Assembly: GCA_944391055.1 (NCBI GenBank)
Contig: CALXSF010000009.1
Span: forward strand, 28,201-92,200
Direction of reading: 5' to 3'
DNA: 64,000 bases
Source: an uncultured Kiritimatiellota bacterium
Lineage (GTDB): Bacteria > Verrucomicrobiota > Kiritimatiellia > RFP12 > DVOR01
Within the stretch, counting starts at the first letter, position 1. Every line of letters starts with the position of its first letter. Positions 17,569-24,713 of the stretch are shown here, in pieces. The position numbers and the translations under genes are program-made. The notes under the pieces were generated by a model. That model did not search any database and was not told where the DNA came from. It saw only the letters and a program-made list of their open reading frames with translations.

Positions 17569-18987
17569 TCATTCCTTTCTGTCAAGGTCAAGCACCATCA
17601 CGGCGGCGGGCCCGGCCGCGGTGGGCCGGCGCACCCAGACGAGCGTGTTGCCTTTCGGCGCGAGCGTCAGCGAGAGCGCGCGCCCCCCGGCGGGCGAAAG
17701 CGTCAGCCGCCCATCCTTCGGGCGGGGCAAGGCGGCCATCCAGACCGTCTTGGGCAGGAGGTCGGCGCACCGCACGTCCGCGGCGTTGGTCGCGACGTCG
17801 GCGGCGGCCATCGCCAACCCGAAGAGCAGGGGCGCCAAGGCGTTGTCGGTGCTGTGGCGGATGGCCGCCTGGCCGCCCTCCTGCGCCGCCACGCGCACCA
17901 CCGTCCGGGCCACCTGGCGGGTGACGATGCCCGGCCACGCGCGGTCGAATTGGTCATGCGCCAAGGCCTCCACGTCCGCCAACGGCTGGAGCGCCACGCC
18001 GTTCACCGCGTAGGCGCGGGCGGCGGCGGGGCGGTTCTCCAAACGCGGGACGTCGAAGCTGAGCGTGCCGAAGCCGCGCCCGTGCCCGGCCAACGAAGGG
18101 TAGGGCAGGGTGAAGGGGCGGGCCACGCGCCGGGGCGCCAGCCCATCCTCCACGTAGACCCACACCCGCCCCTCGGGCGCGGCCCCCGCGCGCGCCGCCG
18201 CGGCGTCGGCCTGGGCGGCCGCGTTGCCGGGGGCGAGGGCGGCGGCCATGGCCAGATCGTTGAGCGAGGCATCCCCGGCGCACCAGCGCACGACCCCCGC
18301 CACGTGGGCCGCGTAGGCGTTGCCGAAGCCCCGGAGCCCGCCGAACAGGCGCGCGGCGCGGGCCGATTCCTCCGCCGCGGCCTCGGCGACGGCCGCGGCG
18401 AGGCGCTTGGGCTCGGGGCCGCCGGCGGCCTTCCGCGCGGCCTCGGCCTCGCGCGCGGAGAGCCCGGCCGCGTCCGAGGCGTCGGCGATGTCGTCGGCGC
18501 AGCGGAAGAACCACTCCTGCTGGCGGCGGCGGGCGCGGTTGAGCTCCACGCGCATGGCGCCGGGCTCCCCGAGCGCGCCATAGGCGAGGGCCTTGTAAAG
18601 GTTGGCGAAGACACGGTCGAGCCCCTCCGGCGCGTAGGGCATCACGCAGTCGTTCACCGCCACGGCGGCGGCCTGGTCGGCCGCGCCCGCGCCGAAGCGG
18701 CGGCGCGCCACGGCATTGAAACCGTTGTCGGCGGCGTCGAGGTTGTCCACCGCGCCGGCGGGATCCCCGGCCATGAGGGCGAGGGCGCCGGCCTCGGCGG
18801 CCCAGAAGGGGCCGTCCGCGCCGGACTCCCCGGCATCCTCGGCGGCGTCCGCATAGGCGGCGGCGTAGTCGCCCGCGGCCACCCGCGCCGCCTGCTCCTC
18901 CAGCCGCTCGCCCAGCGACAGACACCCCGGGAGCACGGCCAGCGACGCCGCGCCCACCAGGATTCCGAACCATCCGCCGCGACGCAT
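17569..18987 (-). CDS. COG3014-like lipoprotein
   Basis: 472 aa. Lipobox VLPGC (Cys22). The N-terminal half is helical and Ala-rich, resembling TPR units (YAAAYADAAEDAGESG and FANLYKALAYGALGE), and a C-terminal part has a conserved stretch around HDQFDRAWPGIVTRQVARTV. This matches my memory of COG3014, an uncharacterised family often found upstream of ycfL-lpoB. First gene of a five-gene operon with ycfL-like (4 bases away), two lpoB-like genes and trxB. Its promoter lies exactly six bases before the ATG, so the operon mRNA is probably leaderless. Confidence 0.75.
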   Translation of the reverse strand: MRRGGWFGILVGAASLAVLPGCLSLGERLEEQAARVAAGDYAAAYADAAEDAGESGADGPFWAAEAGALALMAGDPAGAVDNLDAADNGFNAVARRRFGAGAADQAAAVAVNDCVMPYAPEGLDRVFANLYKALAYGALGEPGAMRVELNRARRRQQEWFFRCADDIADASDAAGLSAREAEAARKAAGGPEPKRLAAAVAEAAAEESARAARLFGGLRGFGNAYAAHVAGVVRWCAGDASLNDLAMAAALAPGNAAAQADAAAARAGAAPEGRVWVYVEDGLAPRRVARPFTLPYPSLAGHGRGFGTLSFDVPRLENRPAAARAYAVNGVALQPLADVEALAHDQFDRAWPGIVTRQVARTVVRVAAQEGGQAAIRHSTDNALAPLLFGLAMAAADVATNAADVRCADLLPKTVWMAALPRPKDGRLTLSPAGGRALSLTLAPKGNTLVWVRRPTAAGPAAVMVLDLDRKE

Positions 18988-18993
18988 GGCAAC

Positions 18994-19002
18994 AGTATAG
19001 CA
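18994..19002 (-). promoter_or_regulatory. Promoter of the COG3014-ycfL-lpoB-lpoB-trxB operon (leaderless type)
   Basis: TGC-TATACT on the minus strand, then GTTGCC, then the ATG at 18987. With a start site six to seven bases after the -10 box, transcription would begin at or next to the initiation codon. Confidence 0.6.
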
Positions 19003-19253
19003 CAAGACGGCGAAAGGGGCGGAAGGGTGGGCGTGGGGCGGCAGGCGGGTCTCCCTCCATGGGAGGCGGCGCCCCGGGGAAGGTGAGCCGGGGCCGGCCG
19101 CGCCCTCCCGCCTGCCGCTCCCACATCCACCCCCATTTGCCGCCGGGGCGCGCCTCTTACGCGGCCATGTGCGAAAAGGCCGAAAAAGAGCCGCACGGGC
19201 GAAAACCCGCACGGCCGCAACAACACGAAAGGAGTGTGAACGCACACTGAAAA

Positions 19254-19330
19254 TGGCGGGAAGGACGGGGCTCGAACCCGCGACCTCCGGATCGACAGTC
19301 CGGAGCTCTAACCAATTGAGCTACCTCCCC
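19254..19330 (-). tRNA. tRNA-Asp (anticodon GTC), copy 1
   Basis: 77 nt with encoded CCA. Acceptor GGGGAGG/CCTTCCC with one G-U pair, anticodon arm CCGGA-CTGTCGA-TCCGG giving GTC, T-loop TTCGAGC. Identical to copy 2, which lies 32 bases upstream. The 266 bp between this gene and the COG3014 promoter hold no gene I can support. Confidence 0.95.
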
Positions 19331-19362
19331 GAAAAAGAGGGCTTTCCTTTTCCCAGAGGGAA

Positions 19363-19439
19363 TGGCGGGAAGGACGGGGCTCGAACCCGCGACCTCCGGA
19401 TCGACAGTCCGGAGCTCTAACCAATTGAGCTACCTCCCC
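19363..19439 (-). tRNA. tRNA-Asp (anticodon GTC), copy 2
   Basis: 77 nt, base-for-base the same tRNA as copy 1, also with encoded CCA. Transcribed first from the promoter just upstream, so the two probably form one precursor. The tRNA borders the AT-rich restriction-modification island, a common position for inserted DNA. Confidence 0.95.
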
Positions 19440-19455
19440 GGATGAAGAAAGCGCA

Positions 19456-19469
19456 CATACTATACCAAA
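19456..19469 (-). promoter_or_regulatory. Promoter of the tRNA-Asp pair, TTTGG-TATAGT-ATG type
   Basis: Minus strand TTTGGTATAGTATG, -10 box TATAGT at 19464-19459, about 20 bases upstream of tRNA-Asp copy 2. Same family as the tRNA-Ser, tRNA-Thr and rpsP promoters. Confidence 0.55.
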
Positions 19470-19569
19470 TCGCCCTCCCGCCGCGCAACCCCCTTTTTTC
19501 GTTTTCCCCAAAAAATCTCCACGATGTGATTGCGCAGTTGCAAGAAAGACCGCGCCCTATCGATTTTGC

Positions 19570-19846
19570 CTTCATTTCGACAATCGCCCAAGCCATCGTG
19601 CAACGGTCATAAACCTAAGACCATGCTCACTGACAAAGGTCCCGAATTTCTCCATGAGACACGCTTGAGGTCCTCCTCCGCGTCCACATCCACGCTCGCC
19701 ACTCACTGCGCCTAGGGGAAAGGCCCCATCGCGCGCCACCGGCATCGCCTCATTATTCACCATACCCCGCACCCTCCGAGAGGTCTTCTGACCATGCGTG
19801 TTTCCCAATTTCTCTCACGCGCCTACGCAAATCCATTGACATTCTA
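19570..19846. repeat. Left direct repeat flanking the restriction-modification island
   Basis: Aligns by eye with 22992-23309 in the same orientation along nearly its whole length, at roughly three quarters identity. Conserved anchors include TCCTCCGCGT, CGCGCCACCGGCA versus CGTGCCACCGGCA, and CGCAAATCCATTG at the right end. No intact gene is seen. On the plus strand a short reading LTDKGPEF faintly recalls the integrase core of DDE transposases, so this could be transposase debris, but the frame is soon lost. It fills most of the 430-bp gap between tRNA-Asp and the endonuclease gene. Confidence 0.65.
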
Positions 19847-19869
19847 AATGCGGCGGATTTAACGCTGAT

Positions 19870-21096
19870 TTATTCGGATTCATAGTGGAACACTTGATAA
19901 TTTTCCACATTACGCTTGTTGATTAGGAATTTCTCTGCTCTCGCCTCTCCATTAGGTTGATGCCCTTGATGGAACGTTGACAATAAATCTCCGCAATTGG
20001 CACGATTGAGTTCCAAAATCATCATCCTGCGGAATCTGACACTATTTTTCATTCGTGACGCATAACTCAATGGAGATTTCGCAGAACCAGTGTGACGTAA
20101 AAGAAACTCATATCTAAATCTCGTCACTTCGTTGCCGCAGTCTTTGTCTTTGATTGTATTATGCTCATAAATCACGTACCAAAAACGGTCGCATCGATCG
20201 ATTGCCGTTAGTAGATTTTCCTTATCGTTACCGGGCGATGCATTTTTTGCGATGTCACTTGCTTTCAAATCACCATAGAACTTATGAATCGGGAATACTA
20301 AATCGAAATCAAGGCTTCCTTTCTTTTTGCCTTCGTTTCCTTGGTAAACGATTGCGCTAGTTTTATGTTGTGCAAGGAATGTCGCAAACTTGAATTCGAG
20401 GTACCAACCTGGCCATTCCGTCTCACGCCACTTTGACCATTTGTTTTGCTGCATTTCTTTGATTGCAGATTCGCCGTGAATCCAATTGGAAAAAGGCATC
20501 TCGCCGTTGAAATCTTTAAATATATTGAAGAGTGCTGAATCAGAAAGAACAGATTTGTTCCCCTCAAGATACGCTGCAAACACATTGCGTCTAATGGTCG
20601 TGATATGATTGCCATGTAAGTCTATTCTCGTGGCAACACCATCTTTCATCGCGCGAAATAAATCGTTGACATAAACAAACGCTGAGGAATTGTGCATCTT
20701 GCGTTGCATATATGTCTTAGTGGCAAAGTCAACAAAGACGACATTGCCTTCATAATGATACACACCTAGAAAATGTACATAATAACCCAACTTTGTCAGT
20801 TTATGACAAACGGGTTTATACCAAGATTTCAATTGAATACGCTTCTTAAAGGTTGGATGATTCCCATGGCCTCCAAGGAATGTAACTGCCGCCGAAAGTA
20901 TTGCATGTTTTTTAGCCGAAAAAGAACAATCAATAAACGGGTAATTCTTCCCTTCCATCTCTACTGTTGCTTGTTTCGCGACCCCGATGGGTAATGCTGA
21001 GACAATGACCGAGGCCAATTGGGCTGGGGCAAGTGGCTGGTCATAATCCTTTTCTATATTAAGCCGAGAGTCGATCTGTTCGCTTTTCTCATTCAT
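19870..21096 (-). CDS. Probable type II restriction endonuclease
   Basis: 408 aa. I do not recognise the specific family. The call rests on its place directly after a C5-cytosine methyltransferase (8-base overlap) and on a plausible PD-(D/E)XK nuclease core at about residues 240-285: YLEFKFATFL, then GSLDFDLVFP, then FYGDLKASD, which supply Glu, Asp and the D-x-K pair. The gene is much richer in A and T and uses A/T-ending codons unlike its neighbours, a sign of horizontal transfer. The ATG at 21096 is in the family-typical coupled position. It would cut DNA at the site protected by the methylase. Confidence 0.65.
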   Translation of the reverse strand: MNEKSEQIDSRLNIEKDYDQPLAPAQLASVIVSALPIGVAKQATVEMEGKNYPFIDCSFSAKKHAILSAAVTFLGGHGNHPTFKKRIQLKSWYKPVCHKLTKLGYYVHFLGVYHYEGNVVFVDFATKTYMQRKMHNSSAFVYVNDLFRAMKDGVATRIDLHGNHITTIRRNVFAAYLEGNKSVLSDSALFNIFKDFNGEMPFSNWIHGESAIKEMQQNKWSKWRETEWPGWYLEFKFATFLAQHKTSAIVYQGNEGKKKGSLDFDLVFPIHKFYGDLKASDIAKNASPGNDKENLLTAIDRCDRFWYVIYEHNTIKDKDCGNEVTRFRYEFLLRHTGSAKSPLSYASRMKNSVRFRRMMILELNRANCGDLLSTFHQGHQPNGEARAEKFLINKRNVENYQVFHYESE

Positions 21097-22864
21097 GATC
21101 GAACAGCCTCTTTGCGCACTCTTTAATCACCGTCACATTTACGGCATTCCCAAACTGCTTGTATGCTTGATGCATATTGGGATTGGGGATAAAGCGGTCA
21201 TCAAAACTCTGTAACCGCGCGGCTTCTCTAACGGTCATACGTCGTCGATACTTTCCGATGACGGGGACTTGGACTATCGCAACCAGTGCCGGTGCGCAGT
21301 CCGGGCGTTTGATCCTTAGTCCAGATGGACGGAACTGCATAAAAGCATCCCACGCCGATGATACCGATTCGCCACACTGCCACTCCATCTTACGCATTGT
21401 CGGCGTAAGATGGGAGAGATAATCGTGCCGCTTTAACCAATCGTCAATAAATACCTTGTTGTTTTTGTACAATTGATTGTTCTTGCGAACAAAGGCCTGC
21501 TTCCATTCAGGCATTTCCTTTGGGTCTGTTGGGGGCGCAGCCGTAAACCAGTCAAGCCAAATCGGAAACCCTATCACTTTTTCCTTGATGCCGTGATAAA
21601 ACTCGTCCCAAATATTGATTGCCTCAATTTCTTGTTCCGACAATCTATATTCCGGGTCGTTATTCTCTCGCTCAAGTATGGCATCAAGATTGCATTGGCT
21701 CTTGTTTTTGGGCGTTGGAAGTGTAATTTCCAATGGTGAATTCGCGTGGTCTGGATCATGGATGCCAAGGACGACAACGCGCTCTCGCAATTGCGGTACG
21801 CCAAAATAATGGGGGCTTACAATCAGAGGCTTGGGCGTGAGCCTGTACCCTAACTCAACCAAATGACTGTGGATTGTTTTCCAAGTGTTGCCGTTGTCGT
21901 GTGCGACAAGGTTTCTGACATTTTCGAGAATAATATATTTGGTATGGTGATACTTCAATATTCGTTCGATATCAAAAAACAACGTTCCCTTTGTCTCATC
22001 CTCAAAGCCCGCCTGTTTCCCTGCTTTGGAGAATGGCTGGCACGGGAAACCCGCGCATAATACGTCGTGGTGCGGTATGTCTTTTTCATCTATCTTCTTG
22101 ATGTCTCCGAAGGGTGCGATGCCGTAATTTGCCTCATAGGTCTGCTGTGCGGCCCTGTCCCACTCTGAGGCAAACACGCATTTCCCACCCAACTCGTGCA
22201 TCGCAAGATGAAATCCGCCGATGCCGGCAAAAAGGTCGATGAATGTGAACTTTGGCTTGTCGGGCGCCGGAAAAGGAATGTCAGACCTGAGTTCTTTCCC
22301 CTGTGGCAAATCACAGAGCGACATCTGATAGGCCAATTCACAGACCCGGAGTTGTTCGGGGCGGAGGTGGGTGATGATTTCCGGCAGATGTTTGGCGAGG
22401 TCGGGGTTTTGACGGTCGGGCGATTCAAGGTAAGTCTTGAGTTGCTTGCGCACCTTGGGCGCGGTCGCGAAGTCGGCCGTACGAATAATGACGCGCCTCA
22501 CCGCTTTGTCAAACTCACCCTCATGACAATACATATGTTCTGTCTTGAAGAGAAGATACCTCTCTCCATGAGCCTTTCCGGTGGCAGGATAGCCGTAGTC
22601 ATCGATCAACGCTTGCCGCGTTTTGATGCCGATGAACTCGGCCTTGTAGGTCTTCTGCTCCTTGAGCCCATTGAAAAGCCACAACACTGTGATTTCCGCC
22701 GCTTCATCCTCGCAGATTTTGTCGCTGTCCGAGAGTGGATAATTGTACCATCCACGCCACTTTGTCAATTGGTCGCCCTTGTAGGTGCCCACAAGAACAA
22801 CGCATCCTTCGGTTTTGCCACCGCATTCCGAAACCGTTGGCGACAACTTTTCCTGCCTGCTCAT
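21089..22864 (-). CDS. DNA (cytosine-5)-methyltransferase with N-terminal extension
   Basis: 591 aa. The methylase domain begins at about residue 205: motif I DLFAGIGGF (210-218), motif IV GFPCQPFS with catalytic Cys275, motif VI ENVRN (314-318), motif VIII near VPQLRERVVVLG, and motifs IX-X (REAARLQSFDD, QFGNAVNV) at the end. Residues 1-200 are an extra domain I cannot place; it has WRGWYNYPL and HGERYLLFKTEH stretches. It transfers methyl from SAM to cytosine in an unknown target site and protects against the endonuclease encoded downstream. AT-rich like its partner. Promoter TGC-TATAAT lies 30-38 bases upstream. Confidence 0.93.
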   Translation of the reverse strand: MSRQEKLSPTVSECGGKTEGCVVLVGTYKGDQLTKWRGWYNYPLSDSDKICEDEAAEITVLWLFNGLKEQKTYKAEFIGIKTRQALIDDYGYPATGKAHGERYLLFKTEHMYCHEGEFDKAVRRVIIRTADFATAPKVRKQLKTYLESPDRQNPDLAKHLPEIITHLRPEQLRVCELAYQMSLCDLPQGKELRSDIPFPAPDKPKFTFIDLFAGIGGFHLAMHELGGKCVFASEWDRAAQQTYEANYGIAPFGDIKKIDEKDIPHHDVLCAGFPCQPFSKAGKQAGFEDETKGTLFFDIERILKYHHTKYIILENVRNLVAHDNGNTWKTIHSHLVELGYRLTPKPLIVSPHYFGVPQLRERVVVLGIHDPDHANSPLEITLPTPKNKSQCNLDAILERENNDPEYRLSEQEIEAINIWDEFYHGIKEKVIGFPIWLDWFTAAPPTDPKEMPEWKQAFVRKNNQLYKNNKVFIDDWLKRHDYLSHLTPTMRKMEWQCGESVSSAWDAFMQFRPSGLRIKRPDCAPALVAIVQVPVIGKYRRRMTVREAARLQSFDDRFIPNPNMHQAYKQFGNAVNVTVIKECAKRLFDHE

Positions 22865-22894
22865 TCGTCAATCTTTTGCTTCTTCTTTATGTTC

Positions 22895-22903
22895 ATTATA
22901 GCA
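22895..22903 (-). promoter_or_regulatory. Promoter of the restriction-modification operon
   Basis: TGC-TATAAT on the minus strand, a near-consensus extended -10. The leader to the methylase ATG is about 25 bases and A-rich. In it ATGAACATAAAG opens an 11-codon frame (MNIKKKQKIDE) ending in ATGA with the methylase start, which may be chance. Confidence 0.5.
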
Positions 22904-22991
22904 TACCGTGATTCCTGAGCGAAGCGGGGTTTGAATTGTCTGCGATACGATTGCGTGATCGTGGGGAGGGCGGCGCACCACCGCTTTAGAC

Positions 22992-23309
22992 CCCATTTCC
23001 TTCCGACGAGCCCCAAGCCGCCGTGACCGCCGTACCAACGGCCACGAAACCAAGACTATTCTCACCGACCGCAACGCTCCTGGGCCGAAGGCGAAAGGCC
23101 ATAGGCCCGACTTCCTCCACGAAGGCACGCTGAGGCTCTCCTCCGCGTCTCCATCCACTCCCACCGCTTACTGTGTTTGGGAGAAAGTCTCCATCGCGTG
23201 CCACCGGCACCGCCTCTTCATCCGCCATCTCCGTACGCTCCGAAAGGCCATCTGACTGTGCGTGCTCCCCAAGCCCCCACACGCCCTGCGCAAATCCATT
23301 GGCATTCTG
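22992..23309. repeat. Right direct repeat flanking the restriction-modification island
   Basis: Partner of 19570-19846 in the same orientation. It contains an extra segment of about 36 bases near 23070-23110 (GGGCCGAAGGCGAAAGGCC core) that the left copy lacks. Together with the short stretch after the methylase promoter and the 57-bp repeat to the right it makes up the 740-bp gap between the methylase and the pseudopilin gene; no gene is supported there. Confidence 0.65.
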
Positions 23310-23340
23310 CGCCTTCGCGGGCGCGGGCGGGGAACGTGTT

Positions 23341-23397
23341 TGCGGGCCTCGTTTCTTGGATCGCGCCGTACCTCGACCCGAGAGACGCCGCGATCGG
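23341..23397 (+). repeat. 57-bp dispersed repeat with internal inverted repeat (copy 1)
   Basis: Matches 63933-63989 with a single mismatch, in the same orientation, 40 kb apart. Inside it GATCGCGCCGT and ACGCCGCGATC are inverted copies (one mismatch) around a 15-base loop, so it can form a hairpin. REP-like or the end of a small mobile element. Confidence 0.75.
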
Positions 23398-23517
23398 CAT
23401 CGAGGCGCGGCGTCCGCCTTGGGCGTCGGGCGCGGGGGTTGGGGGGCTCGCCCGTCGGGCGGGGGCGGCTTTGCCCGTCCCCGAGGCGTGCCTGGGGCGG
23501 CAAGGGCAAAAAAGGGC

Positions 23518-23546
23518 TTGCGCCGGGGGCGGGGCTTTGTTAGGAT
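23518..23546 (+). promoter_or_regulatory. Promoter of the pseudopilin gene
   Basis: TTGCGC, 17-base spacer, TAGGAT, with TGT directly before the -10. The 5' leader would be about 54 bases. Confidence 0.5.
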
Positions 23547-23606
23547 TTATGGTGTGCGTAAGGGCGGACACGACGTCTTCCAGCGCAACAGCAAGGAGTG
23601 ACAGAA

Positions 23607-24368
23607 ATGAAGGCAAACCGCAAACAAGGCTTCACGATGATCGAGCTGCTCGTCGTGATCGTGATCATCGGCATCCTGGCCACCTCCCTCTTCGGGCCGG
23701 TGACGAACTTCCTTTTGCAGGGCAACCTGACGGGCATGATGGGCAACGGCCGCAAGGTCGTCCAGGCCATCATCGCCGCCGACATGTCCGGCCGCTACGC
23801 CAGCATCGCCTGGCCCGCCGATGAGAATCAGGACCTCAAGCCCGACGGCCAGAACCTCACCGGGCCCGACATGTACCAGAACTTCTCCTCCACCGCCGAC
23901 TACTTCCAGGAGGCGCTCTACGTCGAGGAGACCGACGTCCAGAAGCGCAACCGCCTGAAGGTGCTCAAGGACATCGAGCCCGCGATGATCGCCGGCCAGG
24001 GCGTGCCCGCCGCCTCCGGCCAGACCATCAACGACAACAACTGCGCCTGGATCCTGGCCAAGAACGTGCGCGAGGCGCCCGCCATCGCGCCGGTCTTCTG
24101 CACCCGCAACATCATCGGCACCGCGCTCGTCGGCGCCGCCGGCAACGACACCGCCACGGACGTCGAGACCCTCCTCAGCACGCAGCAGCCCTTCGGCCGC
24201 GACGGGTGCGTGGTCATCCGCAAGGACGGCTCCGGCAAGAAGTTCGCCGCCGACGAGGTCTACCCGCAGGCGCTCCTCGAGGGCCTTGGCTCCGGCAAGC
24301 TGAGCGACTTCGAGCAGGGCGATGGCAACGCCTTCGAGTTCATGCAGAGCGGCACTTCCGGCAACTGA
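23607..24368 (+). CDS. Type IV pilin/type II secretion pseudopilin-like protein
   Basis: 253 aa. The N-terminus is a class III prepilin signal: RKQG|FTMIELLVVIVIIGILA, with Gly before the cut and Glu at mature position 5, cut by a prepilin peptidase. The remaining 210 residues are polar with four cysteines and belong to no pilin subtype I know; such stand-alone prepilin-like proteins are numerous in the PVC phyla. No secretion ATPase or platform gene is near, so the role is open. ATG 23607 has AAGGAG eight bases upstream; the GTG at 23598 is less likely. A terminator follows. Confidence 0.85.
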   Translation: MKANRKQGFTMIELLVVIVIIGILATSLFGPVTNFLLQGNLTGMMGNGRKVVQAIIAADMSGRYASIAWPADENQDLKPDGQNLTGPDMYQNFSSTADYFQEALYVEETDVQKRNRLKVLKDIEPAMIAGQGVPAASGQTINDNNCAWILAKNVREAPAIAPVFCTRNIIGTALVGAAGNDTATDVETLLSTQQPFGRDGCVVIRKDGSGKKFAADEVYPQALLEGLGSGKLSDFEQGDGNAFEFMQSGTSGN

Positions 24369-24393
24369 CGCCAAGCGCCCGCCCGGCACGCCC

Positions 24394-24431
24394 GGCGCGC
24401 CCGCCTCCCCGGCGGGCGCGCCTTGTTTTTT
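24394..24431 (+). terminator. Rho-independent terminator of the pseudopilin gene
   Basis: Perfect 12-bp stem GGCGCGCCCGCC/GGCGGGCGCGCC, loop TCCCC, then TTGTTTTTT. Confidence 0.9.
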
Positions 24432-24440
24432 GGCGTCCGC

Positions 24441-24470
24441 TTGCCGCGGCGGCGGGGATTGTGGTAAAGT
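24441..24470 (+). promoter_or_regulatory. Promoter upstream of the small ORF and MATE-like gene
   Basis: TTGCCG, 18-base spacer, TAAAGT with TGG before it. It starts a leader of about 240 bases ahead of the MATE-like gene. Confidence 0.5.
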
Positions 24471-24500
24471 GGGGGCACGTTCAAGAGAAAGGAGTTAGAC

Positions 24501-24608
24501 ATGAACGCGAAGTTCCGTTTCTGCCGACGCTCCTGCCCCCGTTCGTTGGGGCTGACGACGGCCATCGGGATGGGAGACTGCCATCCCGCCCCCTCCGATC
24601 ATTGCTGA
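24501..24608 (+). CDS. Small ORF (35 aa) in the leader of the MATE-like gene
   Basis: MNAKFRFCRRSCPRSLGLTT is the N-terminal part, and the peptide ends in CHPAPSDHC. AAAGGAG is placed seven bases before the ATG, a better ribosome site than that of most genes here. Four cysteines and many Arg. Two hairpins lie in and after it: CGGGATGG/CCATCCCG (24566-24588) and ACGGGCG/CGCCCGT (24612-24628). It could be a leader peptide that controls the transporter, or a short secreted or metal-binding peptide; it resembles nothing I know. Confidence 0.4.
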   Translation: MNAKFRFCRRSCPRSLGLTTAIGMGDCHPAPSDHC

Positions 24609-24713
24609 GCGACGGGCGTGACGCCCGTTCGGCGCCGGCCGTGCCATCCGCCAGAAGGCGGGTCGCGCGGCGCGGCGAAGCGTCGTTCGGTTTTCGCATT
24701 CGGAGGTTTCGTC

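Noticed and set aside
17588..19250. Plus-strand ORF of 510 codons opposite the COG3014-like gene
   Set aside because: Arg/Gly-rich shadow. The minus-strand frame has a lipobox and a promoter with the same geometry as other genes.
19254..19439. Tandem repeat that might suggest a CRISPR or phage array
   Set aside because: It is simply two identical tRNA-Asp genes with CCA ends. I noticed no regularly spaced short repeats elsewhere in the window.
22862..22898. 11-codon frame before the methylase as a controller (C) protein
   Set aside because: Far too short for a helix-turn-helix controller; it is probably chance in an AT-rich leader.
23168..23616. Several overlapping ORFs of 80-140 codons in the gap before the pseudopilin
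   Set aside because: They lie in the diverged repeat and the 57-bp element, differ between the two repeat copies and have no ribosome sites.
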